64,000 bases of DNA, taken from contig NZ_BMNE01000002.1 of NCBI RefSeq assembly GCF_014646295.1, forward strand, positions 374,595 to 438,594, given 5' to 3'. The notes under the pieces were generated by a model. It made no database searches. It was given only the letters and a program-made list of their open reading frames with translations, and was not told where the DNA came from. Origin of the DNA: Nocardia rhizosphaerihabitans (GTDB taxonomy: Bacteria; Actinomycetota; Actinomycetes; Mycobacteriales; Mycobacteriaceae). Of this stretch, positions 50,605 to 58,101 are shown piece after piece. Position numbers and translations under genes: made by a program. Positions within the stretch are counted from its first letter, which is position 1. Every line of letters begins with the position of its first letter.

Positions 50605-51609
50605 ATGACCGATGTGGATACGGCTTCGATGACCGCGTGGGTAGCTCCTCGGTACGGCGGGGGTGAGGTGTTGCGCGCCGAGATCGTGCCGCGGCCGGTG
50701 CCGGGGGAGCGGGATGTGGTGGTCCGGGTGCACGCGGCATCGCTGTGCAGCGGAGATCTGCACCTGCTCAACGGGACGCCGTATCTGCTGCGGCTCGGGT
50801 TCGGGTTGCGCAGGCCCAAGCGGCGGACGATCGGGCAGAATCTCGCGGGTGAGGTCGTGTCCGTCGGCGGACTCGTCACCGAATTCCAGATCGGTGACCG
50901 CGTATTCGGCGAGGTGCCCGGTGGTGCGTTCGCCGAATACGTGCGCGCCGATGCCGGTTCGTTCGCCACCGTTCCCGCCGCGCTCGGGATGGAAGAGGCT
51001 GCCGCCATACCGGATTCGGGGATGACCGCCTTGCAGGGACTGCGCGATATCGGCAAGGTCGGGCCGGGACAGCGGGTGCTGATCAACGGTGCGTCCGGTG
51101 GAGTCGGCAGCTTCGCGGTGCAGATCGCGAAGGCGCTCGGCGCGCACGTGACCGCGGTGTGCAGCACCCGCCATCTCGAGATGGTGCGACGCATCGGCGC
51201 GGATGTCGTCGTCGACTACACCGTCGACGATTTCACCCGGACAGACGTCCCGTACGACGCGATCTTCGACCTGGCGGGCAACCGTACGCTGCGCGAATAC
51301 CGCCGAGTGCTCACTCCGGATGGTGTCTACATCTCCTCCGCCGCCGCACCGGGCGACAACTGGCTCGGCCCGATCCGCTGGCTGAGTTCGGTCGTCCTGG
51401 CCGACCTGTTCACCCGTCAGACCCTGAAACCGCTGCTGATGCGCCCCGCCGCCGCCGACCTGGACTACCTGGCGGCCTTGGCGATCGACGGTTCCCTCCA
51501 GCCGGTGATCGAACGCCGAATTCCGATGGCGGAAACGCCCTCCGCCATTGCCGCCTTCGCTGAAGGCCACGCCTCGGGTAAAACCGTGCTCATCGCAGTG
51601 GACAGCTGA
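50605..51609 (+). CDS. NAD(P)-dependent medium-chain alcohol dehydrogenase/quinone oxidoreductase
   Basis: This 334-residue MDR-superfamily oxidoreductase has a GroES-like N-terminal half (VVVRVHAASLCSGDLHLLNG ... GQNLAGEVVSVGGLVTEFQIGDRVFG). The nucleotide-binding half shows GQRVLINGASGGVGSFAVQIAKALGA and VVDYTVDDFT. The ASGGVG form is typical of zinc-free quinone-reductase-like members, and the structural-zinc cysteine cluster is absent. It probably reduces an enone, quinone or aldehyde using NADPH. ATG 50605 is favoured because GAGG (50595-50598) lies 6 bases upstream. The ATG at 50593 almost touches operator site 2. It is divergent from, and probably regulated by, the adjacent TetR gene. 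Confidence 0.85.
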   Translation: MTDVDTASMTAWVAPRYGGGEVLRAEIVPRPVPGERDVVVRVHAASLCSGDLHLLNGTPYLLRLGFGLRRPKRRTIGQNLAGEVVSVGGLVTEFQIGDRVFGEVPGGAFAEYVRADAGSFATVPAALGMEEAAAIPDSGMTALQGLRDIGKVGPGQRVLINGASGGVGSFAVQIAKALGAHVTAVCSTRHLEMVRRIGADVVVDYTVDDFTRTDVPYDAIFDLAGNRTLREYRRVLTPDGVYISSAAAPGDNWLGPIRWLSSVVLADLFTRQTLKPLLMRPAAADLDYLAALAIDGSLQPVIERRIPMAETPSAIAAFAEGHASGKTVLIAVDS

Positions 51610-51612
51610 TCG

Positions 51613-51663
51613 CCAGGCGCTGGTAGCGGCATCGCGCGAGAGGCGATCGCCACCAGCGCCTGG
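51613..51663. terminator. Bidirectional terminator between convergent genes
   Basis: CCAGGCGCTGGT (51613-51624) and ACCAGCGCCTGG (51652-51663) are perfect 12-bp arms. An inner stem (ATCGC/GCGAT) lies within the loop. It sits between the oxidoreductase stop (51609) and the SGNH hydrolase stop (51673), so it can serve both strands. Confidence 0.75.
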
Positions 51664-51672
51664 TGATCTCGA

Positions 51673-52809
51673 TCAGCGGAACAAGGCGGCGAGGTCGACC
51701 GTGCTCGCCATCGCCGCGGCGCCGGCGTCGTTGAGGTGCATGCCGTCGCCGCTGTCGAACTCGGGGCGGATGTAGTCCGGCCGCGCCGGGTCGGCGACCG
51801 CGCGATCGACATCGAAGACGGAGTCGAACACATCGGTGCCGCGCAGCCATTCGTTGACCGCGCGCCGCGTCGGCTGGGTTTCGGCGAGTGGCATCCCGGG
51901 GTAGATGCAGCCCGCGTAGGGGCCGATGGTGGCGGCGTGGATGCGCAGCCCGGCCGCGTGGGCGCGGGTGGCGAGATCGGTGAAGCCTGCGATCAGTTCG
52001 TCGGCGGTGGCCGATGGCTGACCGCCCATGGCGCCGAGGATGAGGTCGTTGATGCCGAAGTTCACCAGGATGTCGGTGACGCCGGGAACCGCCAGCGCCT
52101 CGGAATCGAAACGGCTGCGGCCGGATTCGCCGATCTCGCCCGCCGTGAGACGGTTTCCGGAGATACCGTTGTTGACCACCCAGCCGTGGGTGAGCCGGGC
52201 GTTGATGACGTCGACCGAGCGACGGTTGGCGCTCAGGGTGGTGCCGAAGCCCTCGAACCACGAGTCGCCGATCGCCACGGCGATCCGGGTGTCGGCGGGG
52301 GCGAGTACGTCGACGCCGGTGAGGAAGAAGCGGAACGGAAGCTCGTCGGCATCCGGTAGTTCCACGTCGGAGGTGTGGTCGCCGGAAACGACGTAGGCGA
52401 TCTCGGCGGGCTGCTGCGAGAACGTCGCCAGACCGGTGGACTCGGGCAGGTACAGGCTGAGCAGGAGATCTTCGCCTGCGGCGACGGGCAATTCGATCGG
52501 GTCGCTCACCAGGTCGGCGCCGGGTGCGATGGTGACGGTGTCGGCGCCGCCGAAGCGGAGCTGCCGATCGGTGTCGGCGGTGATCGCCGAGCCGGACTTG
52601 CGCGTGGCGATGCGGGCGGCGCCGATCGTCAAGGGGGTGCGGCCGTAGCGGTTGGTCAGCCGCACGCGCACCGCGTCGCCACCGCCTGCCATCCGCACCA
52701 CGTGGCGCACGGTCTCGTTGTCGAACGCGCGGGATTCGTTGAGCTTGATCTGCTCGTACGGGCTGATGACACCGGATCGGAAGCCGGCGACCCACGTGTT
52801 GTGCTGCAT
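51673..52809 (-). CDS. SGNH/GDSL-family hydrolase (esterase/lipase-like)
   Basis: This 378-residue protein has the four SGNH blocks. They are GDSWFEGFG (block I, nucleophile Ser), GISGNRL (block II, Gly), FGINDL (block III, Asn) and DGMHLND (block V, with Asp and His). About 150 residues of beta-rich sequence precede the catalytic domain (VRHVVRMAGGGDAVRVRLTNRYG), as in larger secreted SGNH esterases and carbohydrate-active homologues. There is no clear signal peptide (the N-terminus is MQHNTWVAGF), so the enzyme is probably cytoplasmic. The substrate is unknown. The ATG is preceded by a GGAGAG ribosome site. It is divergent from a MarR gene across a 107-base gap with palindromes. Confidence 0.85.
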   Translation of the reverse strand: MQHNTWVAGFRSGVISPYEQIKLNESRAFDNETVRHVVRMAGGGDAVRVRLTNRYGRTPLTIGAARIATRKSGSAITADTDRQLRFGGADTVTIAPGADLVSDPIELPVAAGEDLLLSLYLPESTGLATFSQQPAEIAYVVSGDHTSDVELPDADELPFRFFLTGVDVLAPADTRIAVAIGDSWFEGFGTTLSANRRSVDVINARLTHGWVVNNGISGNRLTAGEIGESGRSRFDSEALAVPGVTDILVNFGINDLILGAMGGQPSATADELIAGFTDLATRAHAAGLRIHAATIGPYAGCIYPGMPLAETQPTRRAVNEWLRGTDVFDSVFDVDRAVADPARPDYIRPEFDSGDGMHLNDAGAAAMASTVDLAALFR

Positions 52810-52830
52810 GATCTCTCCAGTAGTTGCTGT

Positions 52831-52873
52831 GAGGAATATTGCGTACGCATAGTCCTACTCCGGGATATTCCTC
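52831..52873. promoter_or_regulatory. Nested palindromes between SGNH hydrolase and MarR gene
   Basis: GAGGAATAT (52831-52839) and ATATTCCTC (52865-52873) are perfect 9-bp inverted arms. Directly after the left arm lies the perfect 10-bp palindrome TGCGTACGCA (52840-52849). The size of the inner site fits a MarR operator. Placement upstream of both divergent genes suggests that the MarR protein controls itself and the hydrolase. Confidence 0.55.
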
Positions 52874-52916
52874 GTGTCAACTATCCGCAGGGCAAGTATC
52901 GGCTAGGGTGGAGGTC

Positions 52917-53396
52917 ATGTCCGTGAATGCGATGTTCGACGACCCCCGGCTGACCATCTCCGGCCTGCTCTTCGAGTCGTCCAGTGGCCTGGTCGCCAGG
53001 CTCGAGCCGACGTGGAAGGCACACGGCATGTCCGGGCTCGATCTCAATGCCCTGATGCGGCTGAGTCGTTCGCCGGATCAGCGCCTGCGCATGTCGGATC
53101 TGGCCGCGCAGACCGCGCTGTCCACCAGTGGGGTCACCAGGCTGGTCGATCGCCTGGCCGCGGCGGGTCTGGTCGAGCGCAAGCTGGATCCCGGCGATCG
53201 GCGCAGCGCCTATGCCGCGCTGACCGACGCCGGTGTCCGCCGCCTCGAAGAGGTGCTGCCCGACTACCTGGCGGCGCTGGAGCGATGGCTCACCGGCCTC
53301 CTGACCCCCGACCAGCTGGAGGGCCTGGTCGTGGGCCTGCGCGTCATCCGGGACGCGACGAACCCGGCGGCTACCGTCATCGCCGACCAGGGCTGA
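52917..53396 (+). CDS. MarR-family transcriptional regulator
   Basis: This 159-residue winged-helix regulator has a dimerisation helix at each end. The central DNA-binding part reads MSDLAAQTALSTSGVTRLVDRLAAAGLVERKLDPGDRRSAYAALTDAG, where DRRS is the family's wing signature. GGAGG (52910-52914) lies close to the ATG at 52917; GTG 52923 would have better spacing (8 bases), so the start is uncertain by two codons. The gene is divergent from the SGNH hydrolase and probably represses it. It ends two bases before the convergent CGNR gene. Confidence 0.88.
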   Translation: MSVNAMFDDPRLTISGLLFESSSGLVARLEPTWKAHGMSGLDLNALMRLSRSPDQRLRMSDLAAQTALSTSGVTRLVDRLAAAGLVERKLDPGDRRSAYAALTDAGVRRLEEVLPDYLAALERWLTGLLTPDQLEGLVVGLRVIRDATNPAATVIADQG

Positions 53397-53398
53397 CG

Positions 53399-53974
53399 CT
53401 ATTCGCCGGAGTCGTGGGTCCCGCGGTACTTGCGGACCTTGGTGAGATTGCCGCAGCGGTCCATCGAGCACCAGCGGCGGCGGCCGGGGCGGGACGCGTC
53501 GACGAAGAGCAGGCCGCAGTTGTCGGACGCGCAGACGCGGATGCGGGTGGCCAGCGGGCCGGAGAACAGGTCGATGGCATCGCGGGCCAGGGTCGAGAGG
53601 GCGGCGCGGGCGGCCGGATCCGGGTAGCTGCGGGTGCCGTCGGGATGCAGGCGGGGGGTCAGGGGTGGCTCGGTCGCGGCGGCGTTGATCGTGTCGATGT
53701 CATGGGGGTCCACGGGGATTCCGGCCGGGGTGCCGAAAGCGGCGCGGGAGAGCGCCGCGCGCAGGGCGCGGAAGGCGGTGAGGTCGGCGTCCTCGGCGGT
53801 GATGCCGGGGATCTCGAGGATGACGCTCAGCCAGTGGCTCAGGTCCTCGGCGGTGTGCACGATCTCCCACACCGCGAGCTCGCCCTCGCCGCCGGTGTGC
53901 ACCAGGTCGAGGGAGATGCGGCCGGTCTGGAACCGCCGCCGGACCGCCGGCGGCAGAGATTTTCGCCCTTGCAT
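53399..53974 (-). CDS. CGNR zinc-finger (ABATE-domain) regulator
   Basis: This 191-residue protein has an N-terminal ABATE domain (SLDLVHTGGEGELAVWEIVHTAEDL ... FRALRAALSRAAFG). The C-terminal CGNR zinc finger reads RVCASDNCGLLFVDASRPGRRRWCSMDRCGNLTKVRKYR, with four zinc-ligand cysteines. The family's CGNR tetrad reads CGNL here, an Arg-to-Leu change at the motif's last position. Proteins of this family are probable transcription regulators. It is divergent from a RidA-type gene with a 15-bp palindrome four bases upstream of its start, consistent with autoregulation and control of the neighbour. Confidence 0.85.
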   Translation of the reverse strand: MQGRKSLPPAVRRRFQTGRISLDLVHTGGEGELAVWEIVHTAEDLSHWLSVILEIPGITAEDADLTAFRALRAALSRAAFGTPAGIPVDPHDIDTINAAATEPPLTPRLHPDGTRSYPDPAARAALSTLARDAIDLFSGPLATRIRVCASDNCGLLFVDASRPGRRRWCSMDRCGNLTKVRKYRGTHDSGE

Positions 53975-53977
53975 GAC

Positions 53978-53992
53978 ACCAGTTTAACTGGT
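53978..53992. promoter_or_regulatory. Palindromic operator between CGNR and RidA genes
   Basis: ACCAGTTTAACTGGT has perfect 7-bp arms around one central base. It is inside the 30-base gap between two divergent start codons, so a bound protein would block both. It is the likely binding site of the CGNR regulator. Confidence 0.7.
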
Positions 53993-54004
53993 TACCGTTG
54001 GTGC

Positions 54005-54406
54005 ATGGCAATCGCGACGTACATCAATCCCGAATCTCTGCACAGCAACCCGGCCTTCTCCCAGGTGGTTCGGGTTCCGGCCGGCGCCGACCTGGTCTAC
54101 ATCGGCGGTCAGAACGGTGTCGACGCCACCGGCCGCGTCGTCGGCCCTGACCTCGCCTCTCAGGTGAAACAGACCCTCGACAACCTGCGTGCCTGCCTCG
54201 CCGCCGCGGGCGCCGAACCCGGCGACGTGGTGAAGTGGAACCTGCTCATCAAGGAGGGCGAAAGCCTGCAGGAGGGCTTCGCGGCCTTCGGCGCGGCCTG
54301 GGGCCACCTGCTCAACCCGCCCGCGATCACCTTCGCCTTCGTCTCCGGTCTCGCCGTCGATGGCGCGCTCATCGAGATCGAGGCGGTGGCCGTTGTCGCG
54401 CCATGA
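54005..54406 (+). CDS. RidA/YjgF/Rid-family protein
   Basis: This 133-residue protein has the compact Rid fold pattern (VYIGGQNGVDATGRVVGPDLASQVKQTLDNLRACLAAAGAEPGDVVKWNLLI ... PPAITFAFVSGLAVDGALIEIEAVAVV). Rid proteins hydrolyse reactive enamine or imine intermediates or act as related deaminases. The arginine that binds substrate carboxylate in canonical RidA (within the CxR motif near the C-terminus) is not evident, so it belongs to a divergent Rid sub-family. The ATG at 54005 follows directly on the shared operator region. It is divergent from the CGNR gene and convergent, 9 bases apart, with the carboxylase gene. Confidence 0.82.
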   Translation: MAIATYINPESLHSNPAFSQVVRVPAGADLVYIGGQNGVDATGRVVGPDLASQVKQTLDNLRACLAAAGAEPGDVVKWNLLIKEGESLQEGFAAFGAAWGHLLNPPAITFAFVSGLAVDGALIEIEAVAVVAP

Positions 54407-54415
54407 CGTGGTGGA

Positions 54416-56524
54416 TCAGTCCGCGAGTTCCCCTGCGGTGCGCCAGGATTGGCGCTCGGCGGCGAACGCCTCGGCCTGGACGGCACGGAAGTCCGCGATG
54501 GCAGGGGCATTGTCGGCGAGGAATCGGCGATAGTCGGCGAGCCGGAATTCGCCGTCCTCGACGGTGACATCCACCTTGCCCGCGGCGAAATCGGCGCGGA
54601 GGTCGAGCAGCTCGCCCGCTTCGACCGGGTGCCAGCGGATGCGGTCGAAATAGCGCAGGAGCCACGGGGTTTCCGCGTCGGTGGCGAAACGGTCGACGCC
54701 AGGCCCCGCGGCGCCGCTCGGCCTGGCGCGGTGATTCCACACCTGGGTGGTGCGGCCGACGAACTGGTAGCCGCCGGGGCCTTCCATGCCGTAGATGCAG
54801 AGGTAGGCGCCGCCGATGCCGACGGCGTTCTCGGGAGTCCAGGTGCGGGCGGGGTTGTATTTGGTGGTGACCAGGCGGTGGCGCGGATCGGTGGGGGTGG
54901 CGACCGGGGCGCCGAGGTAGACGTCACCGAGGCCGAGGACCAGGTATTCGGCGTCGAAGACGGTGCGGTAGACGTCCTCGACCGAGGCCAGGCCGTTCAT
55001 GCGCCGGATGAACTCGATATTCCACGGGCACCAAGGGGCGTCGGCGCGGACGCCGTGCATGTAGCGGGTGATCGCCTCGCGGGTGGACGGGTCGTCCCAG
55101 GAGAGCGGCAGGTGGACGGTGCGGCTCGGGACGACGAGCTGATCCGAATTCGGCAGTTGCGCTTCGGCTTCGGCGAGCAGGTCGAGGAGCTGGTCGATCG
55201 GGAGGACGGCGGGGTCGACGCGGATCTGCAGGGAGCGGATGCCCGGCGTGAGCTCGACGACTCCGCGCGGACCGGCTTCGATCAGATGCTGGTGCAGGGC
55301 GTGGACCCGGGCGCGAAGACCGAGATCCAATGTGAGCGTGCCGTATTCGACGAGGACGCCGTCGTCGCCCTGTCTGCGGTAGGTCACGCCGGTCTCGTCG
55401 TCGACCGCGGTGCGGCGCAGGATGCCGTCGTCACCGTCGCGCCCGGCCGAGAGGACGGTGCCGAACGAGGCGCGGCGGTGTGCGCCGAGTTCGTGTGCGG
55501 GAGCGGCATGGTCGGCGCGAATGGGAACGAAGCGGACCTTGTCGCCCGGTGTGAGCTGGCCGAGTTTCCAGCGGTCGGCCGCGACGACCGTCACCGGGCA
55601 GACGAAACCGCCCAGGCTCGGGCCGTCGGGGCCGAGCAGAATCGGGGTGTCGCCGGTGAAGTCGAGCGCGCCGATCGAATAGGCGTTGTCGTGGATGTTC
55701 GACGGGTGCAGGCCCGCCTCGCCGCCGTCGGTGCGCGCCCACTCCGGCTTCGGGCCGATCAGTCGGACGCCGGTGCGGTCGGAATTGAAGTGCACCTCGT
55801 AGTCGGTGCCGAGGATGGTGTCGAAGTCGGTGCGGGTGAAGAACTCCGGCGCGCCGTGCGGGCCCTCGGTGACGGCGAGTTCCCAGCGGTGGCCGAAGGC
55901 GGGGATGTCGGCCATCGGGACGGCGGGGGCGCGACGACGCGCTGGTTCGCCGAGTGTCAGCGACTCGTCGGCGCGCAATGCCGCGCCGGTGCCACCGCCG
56001 AACTTGCCCAAGGTGAATGTCGCTGCGCTGCCGAGGAATTGTTCGACGTCGATGCCGCCCGAGACGAGGATGTAGGTGCGCATGCCGGGTCCGCGGATGG
56101 CGCCGATATCGAGGACACCACCGGCCGGGACCTCGATCGTGCGCCACTGCTCGACCGGATGACCGTCGACGCGTACGTCAGCGACCGCGCCGGTGACACA
56201 CACCCATGTCGTCTCGCTGAAGCGCAGCGCGGGTCCGCCGAGCGTGCATTCGAGTCCCGCGGCACCCTCCGGGTTGCCGAGCACCCGATTGCCGAGCCGG
56301 AACGACAGGTCGTCCATCGGGCCGGACGGGGGAACACCGATGTGCCAGTAGCCGATTCGCCCCGGCCAGTCCTGCACGGTGGTCTGCATCCCCGGGCGCA
56401 GGACATCGATGCGCCGCGCGAGCGTGGGTACCGGGGCGCCGGAGCTCACGGCTACGGCCGCCGCTTGCTGGGTGGCAGGTGTTTCGGCGATGAACACGTC
56501 GACCCGGGTGTCGGTGAGGCTCAT
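54416..56524 (-). CDS. Carboxyltransferase-only urea/guanidine carboxylase homologue
   Basis: The 702-residue product contains only the middle of a urea carboxylase. First comes the CT_A_B (AHS2/PxpC-like) region, RIDVLRPGMQTTVQDWPGRIGYW ... GVPPSGPMDDLSFRLGN, residues about 37-340. CT_C_D (AHS1/PxpB-like) follows at about 390-610, with GIRSLQIRVDP and GLGDVYLGAP. A urea-carboxylase-type tail follows (PWLLRYFDRIRWHPVEAGELLDLRADF ... FAAERQSW). The biotin carboxylase domain that normally precedes and the biotin carrier domain (MKM) that normally follows are missing. Carboxylation would need those parts in trans. ATG 56524 overlaps the upstream stop (ATGA), so this is the fourth gene of the operon. 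No allophanate hydrolase follows. Confidence 0.85.
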   Translation of the reverse strand: MSLTDTRVDVFIAETPATQQAAAVAVSSGAPVPTLARRIDVLRPGMQTTVQDWPGRIGYWHIGVPPSGPMDDLSFRLGNRVLGNPEGAAGLECTLGGPALRFSETTWVCVTGAVADVRVDGHPVEQWRTIEVPAGGVLDIGAIRGPGMRTYILVSGGIDVEQFLGSAATFTLGKFGGGTGAALRADESLTLGEPARRRAPAVPMADIPAFGHRWELAVTEGPHGAPEFFTRTDFDTILGTDYEVHFNSDRTGVRLIGPKPEWARTDGGEAGLHPSNIHDNAYSIGALDFTGDTPILLGPDGPSLGGFVCPVTVVAADRWKLGQLTPGDKVRFVPIRADHAAPAHELGAHRRASFGTVLSAGRDGDDGILRRTAVDDETGVTYRRQGDDGVLVEYGTLTLDLGLRARVHALHQHLIEAGPRGVVELTPGIRSLQIRVDPAVLPIDQLLDLLAEAEAQLPNSDQLVVPSRTVHLPLSWDDPSTREAITRYMHGVRADAPWCPWNIEFIRRMNGLASVEDVYRTVFDAEYLVLGLGDVYLGAPVATPTDPRHRLVTTKYNPARTWTPENAVGIGGAYLCIYGMEGPGGYQFVGRTTQVWNHRARPSGAAGPGVDRFATDAETPWLLRYFDRIRWHPVEAGELLDLRADFAAGKVDVTVEDGEFRLADYRRFLADNAPAIADFRAVQAEAFAAERQSWRTAGELAD

Positions 56525-57138
56525 CGGGTCACCACCATGCGGACAGGCGTCGGATCGAAACCGTTGCAGGGGTTGTTGATCTGCGGGCAGTTGGAGACCA
56601 GCACCAGAGTGTCGATCTCGGCCCGCAACGTGACCTTCTTGCCCGGCGCCGACAGCCCGTCGACGATGCCGAGCGTGCCGTCGGCCTCGACCGGCACATT
56701 CATGAACCAGTTGATGTTGGACACCAGATCCCGCTTGCCCAAACCCCATTCGAGGGCGGCGGTCAGGAAGTTCTCCACACAGGCGTGCTGGTGACGGGTG
56801 TGGTGGCCATAGCGCAGGGTGTTGGACTCCTGGGAGCAGGCGCCCGCGATGGTGTCGTGGTTGCCGACCTCGTCGGCGACGACCGTCATCAGCGGGGTGC
56901 CGCGTTCGGTGCGCAGGACGCTGCCGGTGGTGAGGAAGATGTTGCGCTGGGCGGCGATGGTGGCCTGGGCGCTGTAGCGGTCGGTGCGGTCCGCGGCGGA
57001 GTAGAGCAGGCAGTCGACGGCTTGGTTGCCGTGCAGGTCGATGATCTCGAGCTGATCGCCCGCGCGCACGATCGCCGACCACGGCGCCTCGGCGGGGACG
57101 GTCTCGTCGAGGACGACGGTGCGGGTGGTGGTTGTCAT
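56521..57138 (-). CDS. DUF1989 urea-carboxylase-associated protein (UAAP2/carboxyguanidine deiminase subunit-like)
   Basis: This 205-residue protein has the DUF1989 signatures IIDLHGNQAVDCLLYSA, MTVVADEVGNHDTIAGACS, YGHHTRHQHACVENF and CPQINNPCNGFDPTPVRM. Conserved Cys and His residues probably bind zinc. Proteins of this pair are annotated as urea amidolyase-associated proteins. In guanidine-degrading operons they have been shown to be the two subunits of carboxyguanidine deiminase, which acts between guanidine carboxylase and allophanate hydrolase. It overlaps both neighbours by ATGA junctions, so the subunits are co-translated. The assignment as UAAP2 rather than UAAP1 rests on length and motif memory. 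Confidence 0.85.
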   Translation of the reverse strand: MTTTTRTVVLDETVPAEAPWSAIVRAGDQLEIIDLHGNQAVDCLLYSAADRTDRYSAQATIAAQRNIFLTTGSVLRTERGTPLMTVVADEVGNHDTIAGACSQESNTLRYGHHTRHQHACVENFLTAALEWGLGKRDLVSNINWFMNVPVEADGTLGIVDGLSAPGKKVTLRAEIDTLVLVSNCPQINNPCNGFDPTPVRMVVTR

Positions 57139-57893
57139 GCCAGAACCTCCGTGTTCTGCGCGGCCGCCCAGGCGGCTTCGGTGTTGTCCACGGCCCGCCG
57201 GTATTCGGGGTCGTCGTTGGGTGTGGCGTCGAGGTCCGCCGGCGAGGACCAGGCGAGGACGTCGAGGTCACCGGTCGGGCGGTCGTCGAGGGGGTGGGCA
57301 GCGTTGGCGACCAGGAGGGTCACCGGCAGATGGATGATCAGGTCGACGGTGGCGCCCGCGGGGCCGTTGCCGGTCGGCTCGATCGCACCGTCCGCGGCGA
57401 CCCGCGCACCGCGGAACAGCGCGATCGACGGGCCGATGTCACGCGGCTCGAGCCCCTGCTTGGCCCCGGCCAGGTGCAGCTGGTGGCGGCCCTCGGCAGT
57501 GGGCCCGCACAGGGTGTCGTGGTGCCCGGCGGAGTCGGCGACCACGGTGGCCAGGACCCGGCCCTGATCGGACAGCAGCGGATGCCCCGCGCTCAGGTAG
57601 GCCTGCCACGGCACCTTCACCGTGTCCGCGACATTCAACCGCTCCCAGGGTGATTCGGCGCGCAGCAGGAACAAGTGCGCACAGGTGGTGCCGGTCGGGT
57701 CGGCGAACCGGACCCGAGTCCCACGGCCGAGCATGATATTCGCGTAGCTACCCGACGGAATTCGCTGTGCGACGACAACTGCCGCAGGATCGACGCCGAC
57801 CGGTGTCTCCGGGCGGACCAAGGTGGCTGCCGCAGCCTGGGCTCGTGCATGGGCACGGGCGCCGTCGGTGGAATGGGTACTCGTCATCGTCAT
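57135..57893 (-). CDS. DUF1989 urea-carboxylase-associated protein (UAAP1/carboxyguanidine deiminase subunit-like)
   Basis: This 252-residue paralogue of the next gene shares the DUF1989 layout (LGRGTRVRFADPTGTTCAHLFLL, SPWERLNVADTVKVPWQAYLSAGHPLLSDQGRVLATVVADSAGHHDTLCG). The final cluster is weaker than in its partner, as usual for the larger subunit. It probably forms a heteromer with the 56521-57138 product and acts on a carboxylated guanidine or urea intermediate. The gene overlaps its partner by 4 bases (ATGA). It is preceded by ACAGGAG (AGGAG at 57896-57900), a few bases before the ATG. A long hairpin lies 48 bases upstream. Confidence 0.85.
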   Translation of the reverse strand: MTMTSTHSTDGARAHARAQAAAATLVRPETPVGVDPAAVVVAQRIPSGSYANIMLGRGTRVRFADPTGTTCAHLFLLRAESPWERLNVADTVKVPWQAYLSAGHPLLSDQGRVLATVVADSAGHHDTLCGPTAEGRHQLHLAGAKQGLEPRDIGPSIALFRGARVAADGAIEPTGNGPAGATVDLIIHLPVTLLVANAAHPLDDRPTGDLDVLAWSSPADLDATPNDDPEYRRAVDNTEAAWAAAQNTEVLA

Positions 57894-57940
57894 CTCCTGT
57901 GTTCTTGGAGCGCTGGCGCGCTCGAGTCGCGGCCCCTTGT

Positions 57941-58031
57941 GTCCCGCCGGTCAGGCACCGTTGCTTGCTCCTTCGTCGCCTGCGCAACGGCGCCTGACCG
58001 GCGGGACGGCCGCGACGGCCGCTTCGCGGCC
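57941..58031. repeat. Long imperfect hairpin between permease and UAAP1 genes
   Basis: Arms of 24 bases (57941-57964 and 57984-58007) differ at a single position and enclose a 19-base loop. A second small palindrome (GGCCGCG 58008-58014, CGCGGCC 58025-58031) adjoins. It fills most of the 208-base gap between two genes of one operon. It may be a REP-like repeat, an mRNA processing or stability element, or a partial terminator lowering expression downstream of the permease. No T-tract is present. Confidence 0.7.
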
Positions 58032-58101
58032 TGCCCCTCCTCGAGGTCGGGGCGTGCCGGTTGAGCGGGCGGTTAGGGGCCGATTGCGGGTGCCGGATGA
58101 A

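Noticed and set aside
57894..58101. Guanidine-I riboswitch between permease and UAAP1
   Set aside because: The gap is dominated by a simple long hairpin, and I could not find the conserved guanidine-I sequence blocks on the transcribed strand.
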